From assembly GCA_900757615.1 (NCBI GenBank), contig CAAEON010000046.1, forward strand, positions 1 to 64,000: DNA of 64,000 nucleotides, given 5' to 3'. Shown one piece after another: positions 58,478 to 64,000 of the stretch. A program made the translations under genes and the position numbers. Within the stretch, counting starts at the first letter, position 1, and the number at the start of each line of letters is the position of its first letter. The stretch comes from an uncultured Collinsella sp. Its GTDB lineage: Bacteria; Actinomycetota; Coriobacteriia; Coriobacteriales; Coriobacteriaceae. Under the pieces are notes generated by a model, which did no database searches, was not told where the DNA came from, and worked only from the letters and a program-made list of their open reading frames with translations.

Positions 58478-59197
58478 CTACATGACCATAACGTAGCGCG
58501 ATCCCACGTAGTACTGCTTACCCATCAGGACCGGCTCGCCATTGGGGCCGATAAAGCCGGCACGCAGGTTGAGCAGCGGATCGTGCGGAGCAATGCCCAG
58601 CTCAGCCGCCTGCTCGGCATTGGCGCGAACGGCCTCGACCGTGCGGTAGCCAACCGAGACAATCGGCGTTCCGCCAACACGCTCGACCTCGGCAAAAATC
58701 GACTTGTCCTCAAGATCGGCCGTCAACAGCTCACGGTAGGCGTCAAACGGCACAAAGATGTTCTCCTCAAAGATGGGCTCGCCGTCCGCCGTACGCACGC
58801 GCTTGATATGCAGCAGCAGCGCATCCTTCTGCAGGCCAAAGAACTCCATCTCGTTTTGACGTGCCGGCACAATCTGGCGATCGACCACATGTGCACCGGC
58901 CTTCATGCCGTTGTCGGCACACAGCGCGGTAAACGTCTGCAGCGTCGAGGCGTGGAACTGACGATTGATGTGCGGCGTGGAGACAAAGGTGCCACGGCCC
59001 TGCTGCTTAACCAGGTAGCCATCGGAGCACAGCTCCTCGACGGCTCGGCGCACCGTAATACGGCTCACCTCGTACTGCTCGGCAAGCTCGAGCTCGGACG
59101 GGATACGCTCCTTGGGTGCATAAACACCTTTCTCGATCGCATCCTTGATTTCGTCGTAAATCTGCTGGTAAAGCGGTGCATTTTTGGGCGCTGGCAT
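58478..59197 (-). CDS. GntR/HutC-type (UTRA) transcriptional regulator
   Basis: A 239-residue regulator of the same family as the one at 55291: winged helix (PLYQQIYDEIKDAIEKGVY, SELELAEQYEVSRITVRRAV) and UTRA domain, with the shared ending KQYYVGSRYVMV. Sequence similarity to its neighbour suggests a duplicated regulator with a related ligand. ATG at 59197 has a modest AAGAG. An imperfect palindrome ATAACTAATACGTATATAACGT (59225-59246) precedes it and may be an autoregulatory operator. It probably serves the SIS/PTS genes at 61-64 kb. Confidence 0.9.
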   Translation of the reverse strand: MPAPKNAPLYQQIYDEIKDAIEKGVYAPKERIPSELELAEQYEVSRITVRRAVEELCSDGYLVKQQGRGTFVSTPHINRQFHASTLQTFTALCADNGMKAGAHVVDRQIVPARQNEMEFFGLQKDALLLHIKRVRTADGEPIFEENIFVPFDAYRELLTADLEDKSIFAEVERVGGTPIVSVGYRTVEAVRANAEQAAELGIAPHDPLLNLRAGFIGPNGEPVLMGKQYYVGSRYVMVM

Positions 59198-59224
59198 ATC
59201 TGATCACTCTTATCAAAATATCGA

Positions 59225-59246
59225 AATAACTAATACGTATATAACG
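59225..59246. promoter_or_regulatory. Candidate GntR operator
   Basis: An AT-rich imperfect palindrome around TATACGTAT lies 28 bp upstream of the second GntR gene, between it and the YitT gene. It is a plausible autoregulatory site. Confidence 0.4.
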
Positions 59247-59301
59247 TCTTTTTATATGTTACCTCAGTTTGATAAAACGATACACCGCATACAGCAAATC
59301 T

Positions 59302-60309
59302 TTACTTGCCGTCGTCCTGCTGCAGGCTGTCCTGCTCGCTGAGGCGCGCCTGACGGCTCGCCATGCGCGCGGGCTTGTCGGGATCGGGAACGGCCGTGGG
59401 CATGGGCTCGTCGACATGACCACCCCACCAGCCGCCCACAAAGTTGAGCGTGTGGAACACGTTGATCACGGCGCCGGGATCAACGTCACACACCAGCTTG
59501 ATAATGTCTTGGCTCTCGTAGGTCGAGACAACGGTGTGCAGCAAGTACATCTTTTCACGGCTGTATCCGCCGACGACCTCGGCGCAGCTAATACCGTGCT
59601 GAAAATGGTTTACGTAGGCAGTCATGACCTCGTCTGCCTTACGCGTCGTGATCTGCAGCGTCACGCGATCGTAGCGACGATAGAAACTGTCGATGGTCTT
59701 GGTCGAAATAAACTGGAACACGATGGAATACGCCGCCTTGTCCCAGCCAAACATAAAGCCAAAGATCGCCAGGATAAAGCAGTTGAAACCAAAGATGACG
59801 CCCCAGATGGTCTTGCCCGTGTGGTTGGAAACCCACAGCGCGATAAAGTCGGTGCCGCCGGTGGATGCGCCGGACTTAAGCGCGATGGCAGCGCCCAGGC
59901 CCGAGACCACGCCGCCAAAAATGATGAGCATGATCTTGTCGCCCAAAAACGGGGCGAAATGAAAGATGTTGAGGAACAGCGACGAGAGCACAACTTGCAT
60001 CATCGAGAAGATGACGAAGCGCTTGCTAATGCCGCTCCAGCATAGGAGCGCCACGGGGATGTTCAGCGCAAGCATACCGAGTGAGATGTCGATGTGAACG
60101 CCACCGAGCGAGGTAACGCGATCGAGCAGGACCGCGACGCCGGTAAGGCCGCTCGGAAGCAAGTCGGCGGGCCAAATGAACGCCTGGATCAGAAATGTCT
60201 GGAGAACGGCGGAAATCGTAACCGCCACGGCGGTAATGGCGCGGCGGACGATGGTGAGGCGGCCGAGCACGAGCACGCGGTCCGTGAGCTGATCGATGGC
60301 GTTCGCCAC
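59302..60309 (-). CDS. YitT family membrane protein
   Basis: A 335-residue protein of the YitT (DUF161 + DUF2179) family, usually a five-to-six-helix membrane protein with a cytoplasmic C-terminal domain. Membrane segments cover about 20-190; the family motif SGASTGGTDFIALWVS (about 148-163) is present. The C-terminal DUF2179-type domain (about 205-290) follows, then a polar tail. The start is GTG at 60309 after GAAAGGAG. Substrate unknown; some relatives have been linked to transport. Confidence 0.85.
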   Translation of the reverse strand: MANAIDQLTDRVLVLGRLTIVRRAITAVAVTISAVLQTFLIQAFIWPADLLPSGLTGVAVLLDRVTSLGGVHIDISLGMLALNIPVALLCWSGISKRFVIFSMMQVVLSSLFLNIFHFAPFLGDKIMLIIFGGVVSGLGAAIALKSGASTGGTDFIALWVSNHTGKTIWGVIFGFNCFILAIFGFMFGWDKAAYSIVFQFISTKTIDSFYRRYDRVTLQITTRKADEVMTAYVNHFQHGISCAEVVGGYSREKMYLLHTVVSTYESQDIIKLVCDVDPGAVINVFHTLNFVGGWWGGHVDEPMPTAVPDPDKPARMASRQARLSEQDSLQQDDGK

Positions 60310-60444
60310 GTAGGCTCCTTTCGAAGGCAGATGTAGTTGTGGGGCATGTCGGCGATTGTAGCATGGAGCGCAAGAGGGCGCTTCAATTCACCCTCTCTCG
60401 ACAACCAAAACGAACCAGCAGCTCCCCAGCCAAAGAGCCAAATT
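60310..60444. other. Intergenic stretch upstream of the YitT gene
   Basis: No gene seen. It should hold the YitT promoter on minus. The compound inverted repeat follows on its right. Confidence 0.35.
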
Positions 60445-60567
60445 CTAAGTGAGTAGACTTTTCGCGACCCACCGAGCACACTCAAAACAGCCACCTCTTT
60501 GACCTGCGGTTTTAGTAAGGCAGATACGCTTTGTGCTCGGCATGTGCCAAAAAGTCTACTCACTTAG
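60445..60567. repeat. Compound inverted repeat with GTGAGTAGACTTTT arms
   Basis: Perfect 18-bp arms CTAAGTGAGTAGACTTTT (60445-60462) and AAAAGTCTACTCACTTAG (60550-60567), with inner arms CCGAGCACA (60472-60480) and TGTGCTCGG (60532-60540). The arm ends resemble the GTAGATTTTTGGGACATG hairpins at 49368 and 52959. Total about 123 bp. Confidence 0.7.
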
Positions 60568-60662
60568 TCCGAGTCGAAGCCAAACGGATCTAAATTGAAG
60601 CCAAAATGAGCCAATCCACCGCAAGAGACATGTGAATCCGCACTTCTTGCGGCGAATTGACG

Positions 60663-61292
60663 CTACAAAGCGGTCAGAATGTCGGCGAGGTTATCGATGA
60701 CGACGTCGGCGGCGGACTGATCCAGGTTGACGCCCTCGTGCGGACGCAGCGCCAGGACGCGGGCGCCAGAGCGCTTACCGGCCTCGATGCCCAAAGGCGA
60801 GTCCTCGATAACCAGGCACTCGGAAGGCTCAACCTCCAGCGCCTCCATGGCACGCAGGTAGATCTCGGGATCGGGCTTAAACGCACTGCACTCGTGGCCG
60901 CTGATGGTGTAATCCAGCACATCGGCAATGTCAGCGATCTCCACCAGCTCGTCAATCAACTCGCGATAGGACGAGCTCGCGATGGCACACTTCACGCCAC
61001 GCTCATGCAGCTCACGCATCACCGGCTCCGTCTGCTCGTTGAGCAGCTCGACATACGGAACGGGGTGGTCCGGGCTGTAGACCTGCTTGTACTCCACGCG
61101 CAAGCGCTCGCGCAGCTCAACATCGTCGGGCACCAGCGCCTCCCAAATGGCGGGCTCGTTAGACCCCGAAAGATCGGGAATCTCGTCAAAGTGGAACCCC
61201 TTCTCCTCCATAAACGCCACGCGGCGACGGTTGTAGAACCACTCGGTATCGACCAGCACGCCGTCCATGTCAAACAGCACTGCCTTGATCAT
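60663..61292 (-). CDS. HAD-superfamily sugar-phosphate phosphatase/mutase-like hydrolase
   Basis: A 209-residue HAD protein of the beta-phosphoglucomutase/YniC group. It has DxDGVL in MIKAVLFDMDGVLVDTEWFY, the helical cap domain (about 18-80), SSSYRELI (motif II), Lys in SAFKPDPEIYL (motif III) and EDSPLGIEAG (motif IV). Such enzymes act on sugar phosphates or other small phosphoesters. ATG at 61292 has GGGAGGAG; a further ATG two codons earlier is possible. It lies downstream of the SIS/PTS genes, behind a terminator, and could clear a sugar phosphate of that pathway. Confidence 0.88.
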   Translation of the reverse strand: MIKAVLFDMDGVLVDTEWFYNRRRVAFMEEKGFHFDEIPDLSGSNEPAIWEALVPDDVELRERLRVEYKQVYSPDHPVPYVELLNEQTEPVMRELHERGVKCAIASSSYRELIDELVEIADIADVLDYTISGHECSAFKPDPEIYLRAMEALEVEPSECLVIEDSPLGIEAGKRSGARVLALRPHEGVNLDQSAADVVIDNLADILTAL

Positions 61293-61305
61293 ACGCATCT
61301 CCTCC

Positions 61306-61352
61306 CACCTGCCAAAAAGGGACAGGTTTATTTTGGTAGGTTTTATCTGGGG
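61306..61352. repeat. CCTGCCAAAA palindromic repeat, copy 4
   Basis: ACCTGCCAAAAAGGGACAGG then TTTATTTTGGTAGGTTTT, same orientation as copy 1. It directly precedes the HAD gene RBS on its 5' side. Confidence 0.7.
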
Positions 61353-61386
61353 TTTTGTAACGCGACAGACACGCCCTCCCCAGAGC

Positions 61387-61420
61387 AAAAAAGGGGATGG
61401 GGCGCGAACCCCATCCCCTC
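61387..61420 (-). terminator. Terminator after the SIS gene
   Basis: On minus, GAGGGGATGGGG pairs with CCCCATCCCC, followed by TTTTTTGC. Strong and correctly placed 30 bp past the SIS stop. Confidence 0.9.
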
Positions 61421-61452
61421 TCAATCAACCCGTAAGGTCTACTTACTTGTGA

Positions 61453-62436
61453 TTAGTAGGAAAGCTTCCACATGTAGCGACGCATGGTCAGCGGGTGCTG
61501 ACGGGCCTCGGCGATCTGGTTGCCGTACTCGCGCATAACGGCGAGGTGCAGCAGCGGGTTGAAGTAGGTGATAACGCTCGCGGGCACGGCGTCAGCCAGG
61601 CCGTAGTCCTTGGAGTCGATCAGAGCAACCTTGGCGCCCATGCGCTCAAGGAAGGTGAGGGCGCGGGCGTCCATCGGACGGGTAGCGCCATCGGACATGA
61701 AGAAGACGTAGGGCTTACCCTCGGTGGAAACCTCGAACGGGCCGTGGAAGTACTCGCCGGTGTTGTAGGCGGCGGCGTCGATCCACTGCATCTCGGTGAA
61801 CAGGAAGGCGGCGTGAGAATAAGCCATCTTCTCGGAGGCACCGGAAGCCATGAAGTAGATCATCTTGTCGTCCTTGAAGTCCTCGGCGAACTTCTTGGCG
61901 AGCTTCTTGCAGTGCTGAGCGGCGTTCTCGCAGAGCTCGAAGACGTTGGTGAGGCCGGTGATCATGTCCTCGTAGTGGTCATAACCCTCGGTCTGCTGAA
62001 GGATCTCGAGAGCAAGAGCGATGGCGTAGCCGGGCTTCTCGCACTTGGCAGCGTAGTTGGCGTGGAAGCCGTGAACGATGACGTGGTCGGCGTCGACGGT
62101 CAGAGCGGAGCCAGCCTTGTTGGTGAGGGAGACGACCGGGCAGTTGTGCTTCTTGGCGGTCTTGTTGGCCTCGACGGTCTCGGGCGTGGAGCCACCGAGG
62201 GAGCAGGTGATCACGAAGGTGTGCTCGTTGACCCAGGAAGGCGTGTCGTAGTTGAACTCGTTAGCGGTGAAGATCTGAACGTTCAGCTTGTCCGTGTTGT
62301 TGGCCAGGAAGTACTTGGCAGGGTAAAGGTCGGACATGGAAGCACCGCAGCCGACGAAGGCGACGCTGTGGATCTCGTGGTTGGACAGGACGTCAGCGAC
62401 GATCTGCTTAGGGAGGTTAAGGTCGATCTCGTACAT
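61453..62436 (-). CDS. SIS-domain sugar-phosphate isomerase/deglycase (FrlB/GfrE-like)
   Basis: A 327-residue double-SIS protein, paralog of the gene at 54178. It has SVAFVGCGASMSDLYPAKYF, VITCSLGGSTPETVEANKTA, YFMASGASEKMAYSHAAF and NTGEYFHGPFEVSTEG. It is in the mannose-PTS operon with IIC and IID upstream, as in the Salmonella gfr locus, where the deglycases split phosphorylated glucoselysine and fructoselysine. ATG at 62436 is preceded by AAAGGA; ATG nine bases earlier is possible. It is likely the first enzyme acting after PTS uptake; the exact substrate is inferred. Confidence 0.82.
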   Translation of the reverse strand: MYEIDLNLPKQIVADVLSNHEIHSVAFVGCGASMSDLYPAKYFLANNTDKLNVQIFTANEFNYDTPSWVNEHTFVITCSLGGSTPETVEANKTAKKHNCPVVSLTNKAGSALTVDADHVIVHGFHANYAAKCEKPGYAIALALEILQQTEGYDHYEDMITGLTNVFELCENAAQHCKKLAKKFAEDFKDDKMIYFMASGASEKMAYSHAAFLFTEMQWIDAAAYNTGEYFHGPFEVSTEGKPYVFFMSDGATRPMDARALTFLERMGAKVALIDSKDYGLADAVPASVITYFNPLLHLAVMREYGNQIAEARQHPLTMRRYMWKLSY

Positions 62437-62528
62437 CTGACACATTCCTTTCGATTTTTGCGGCGCCACTTTGCCGGACGCACACAGGGTTACCGTGATT
62501 TGGACCGAGTCGCCGGCCCGTTGAGGAT

Positions 62529-62601
62529 GTGTCAAAGGAGCTGTCCCTTTGACACATTTAGGGATGGAAGCCTGCCTGGGGTATGGGATGCCAGGCAGGC
62601 T
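62529..62601. terminator. Hairpins between IID and the SIS gene
   Basis: TGTGTCAAAGG with CCTTTGACACA (62529-62556), then AGCCTGCCTGG with CCAGGCAGGCT (62569-62601). Neither has a T-run on the operon strand, so they may be processing sites or attenuators rather than true terminators. Confidence 0.5.
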
Positions 62602-62634
62602 CCCCGGGGAAAGCGGTTAGACGCTTGGTCGCGA

Positions 62635-63468
62635 CTAGGCCAGGATGCCGGCCGCGGAGAGGGCGATGCCGCCCACGATGGCGATCACGAGAAGCCAACC
62701 GGTGTTGACGTTCTTCTTGATGAGCCAGTACATAAGGCCGGTGAGGCCAAGGGAGATCATCTGGGGCATCATGCCGTCCAGGATGTCCTGGATCACGACG
62801 GTGCCGTCAGCGAACTGCAGCGGGGTGGTGGCGCCGATCAGCGTAGCGATCATGCCGCCCACGGACATAAGACCCACGATGCCGCAGACATACATGAGCT
62901 TCTCCATGAGGTCGCCGCCCTGAAGCTTGCTCAGATACTCGTGGCCGCCCTGATAGCCCATCTTGGCTGCGAACCAAGTGATCAGCACAGAGGGGACGAT
63001 GGAGATGAGCATGGCCAGGATCGGGCCCATGATGGAACCCTGCTGAGCCAGCTGAACGCCCAGACCAAAGGCGATAACGCGGATGGTGCCCTGGAAGAAG
63101 GAGTCACCGATGCCGGAAAGCGGACCCATGAGGGAGGTCTTGACCGCGTTGATTGAATCGGGATCGAAGTTCTCGGGATCCTTGGCGTACTCCTCCTCCA
63201 TGGAGGCGGCGAGGCCTAGGACAAAAGCGCTCGTCTGCGGGGTGCAGTTGTAGAACGCCATGTGACGGTGGTAAGCCTCTTTCTTAGCAGCGAGCTGCTT
63301 GGGGTCGGACTCGTCCGGATAGAGGCGATCGAGCGTGGGAACCATGCCGTAGAGGAAGCCCATGTTCATCTGACGCTCGTAGTTCCAAGAGGCCTGGATG
63401 GCCCAGGAGCGCCAGAAGAACTGGCTGACCTTCTTGTTCAGGGACACGTCCTTGGTTGCGGTTGCCAT
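62635..63468 (-). CDS. Mannose-family PTS component IID
   Basis: The 277-residue IID subunit of the mannose/fructose/sorbose PTS class, which forms the membrane complex with IIC. It begins MATATKDVSLNKKVSQFFWR and shows the family region SWNYERQMNMGFLYGMVP, MGPLSGIGDSFFQGT (about 115-130) and a C-terminal membrane segment. ATG at 63468 follows GAGGAAC. It overlaps nothing but follows IIC by 13 bp. The phosphorylated sugar it delivers would be the substrate of the SIS gene downstream. Confidence 0.95.
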   Translation of the reverse strand: MATATKDVSLNKKVSQFFWRSWAIQASWNYERQMNMGFLYGMVPTLDRLYPDESDPKQLAAKKEAYHRHMAFYNCTPQTSAFVLGLAASMEEEYAKDPENFDPDSINAVKTSLMGPLSGIGDSFFQGTIRVIAFGLGVQLAQQGSIMGPILAMLISIVPSVLITWFAAKMGYQGGHEYLSKLQGGDLMEKLMYVCGIVGLMSVGGMIATLIGATTPLQFADGTVVIQDILDGMMPQMISLGLTGLMYWLIKKNVNTGWLLVIAIVGGIALSAAGILA

Positions 63469-63481
63469 AGTGTGTTCCTCC

Positions 63482-64000
63482 TTAGTCTTCGTCGTCTTCG
63501 AGCGGATCGTAGTCGGAATCGACACCGGCGGCTGCATGGGAACCGTTGAACTTGAAGCCCATGAAGACGACAGCCAGGCACACACCGATCAGAGCGACCG
63601 CGATGACGGACAGGTTGAGGTAAGCGGCGAGCAGGAAACCGATGAACAGGAACGGAGTCATACCCTTCTTGATCATCATGGTGAGCAGCAGGGCCAAGCC
63701 GTAGGCGGTCATGATCTTGGTCGAAACGTTAAGACCAGTGGACAGCCACTCGGGAACCATGTTGACGATGGCCTGAACCAGGTCGGTGCCAACAAAGACG
63801 GCGAGGAAGATCGGCAGGAAGTACATGACAGCGTACAGACCGGAGCCGGCGCAGATGTGCATGCGGTAGGCGGTCTTGAACTTTCCGTTATCGATCGCGC
63901 TATCTGCCACATGGGTGAGGGCGGCGATGATGGAACGGAACACGATGCCGAGGAGCTGACCCAGGACGGCGACCGGGATGGCGATCGTCATGGCGGTCTC
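63482..64000 (-). CDS. Mannose-family PTS component IIC (5' end outside the window)
   Basis: Only the C-terminal 172 residues are in the window; the frame continues past the right edge (codons for Glu-Thr-Ala precede the first Met). It has ETAMTIAIPVAVLGQLLGI, matching the IIC family's 'ETALTLAVPIGLLGQ', and several membrane segments. IIC and IID form the translocation complex. IIA and IIB should be upstream, beyond position 64000. Confidence 0.93.
   Translation of the reverse strand, partial: ETAMTIAIPVAVLGQLLGIVFRSIIAALTHVADSAIDNGKFKTAYRMHICAGSGLYAVMYFLPIFLAVFVGTDLVQAIVNMVPEWLSTGLNVSTKIMTAYGLALLLTMMIKKGMTPFLFIGFLLAAYLNLSVIAVALIGVCLAVVFMGFKFNGSHAAAGVDSDYDPLEDDED

Overview
The window looks like chromosomal DNA from a Coriobacteriia actinobacterium, most likely Collinsella or a close relative. 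This is inferred from high GC, the gene set (Tad/Flp pilus without a secretin, CbiMQO, DUF4012, M32 and M16C peptidases, mannose-family PTS with SIS deglycases) and the pattern of dispersed palindromes. There is no rRNA to confirm it. Most genes lie on the minus strand. Four tRNA genes are present (Arg-ACG, Leu-CAG, Phe-GAA on minus; Val-GAC on plus). I see no phage, transposase or CRISPR array.

Layout. 0-11 kb: housekeeping genes on minus (serS, proC, rlmH, an SPFH membrane protein, tatD-rsmA overlapping, metG, rsmI, and a degenerate GH5-like protein). 11.6-12.2 kb: a small toxin-antitoxin pair whose toxin carries a one-base frameshift. 12.2-21.9 kb: one long, overlapping minus-strand Tad pilus operon (cpaB, tadZ, tadA, tadB, tadC, flp, several TadE/TadG-like pseudopilins, a DUF192 protein). 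22-26 kb: rsgA and a P2-type cation ATPase with a structured leader. 26.6-28.1 kb: pyk on plus. 28.3-32 kb: a Zn-dependent PLC-like protein and a cobalt/nickel ECF importer (cbiM-cbiQ-cbiO) with a perfect inverted repeat ahead of it. 32.3-36.4 kb: pheS-pheT behind a Phe T-box. 36.5-43.2 kb: M32 carboxypeptidase, glmM, a DUF4012 surface protein, an EamA permease. 43.4-46.3 kb: tRNA-Val and a group of small unrecognised genes. 46.3-54 kb: M16C peptidase, 5-formyl-THF cyclo-ligase, a nuclease-like protein, metA (predicted acetyltransferase type), and an L-2-hydroxyacid dehydrogenase. 54-64 kb: two SIS-family sugar-phosphate deglycase-like proteins, two GntR/UTRA regulators, recQ, a YitT protein, a HAD phosphatase, and the IID and truncated IIC subunits of a mannose-family PTS. 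This last block resembles systems for uptake and deglycation of Amadori compounds such as fructoselysine.

The most unusual content is between genes. Three of the four tRNA genes are followed by a duplicated copy of their own 3' end (starting inside the T-loop) and terminator, with a short palindromic core between the copies; the cores at tRNA-Arg and tRNA-Leu are about 89% identical over 94 bp. At least five further families of structured intergenic repeats recur through the window: two families of 90-120 bp hairpins with conserved internal motifs, a composite ATCCACGCTC palindrome family, a short CCTGCCAAAA family, and compound inverted repeats.
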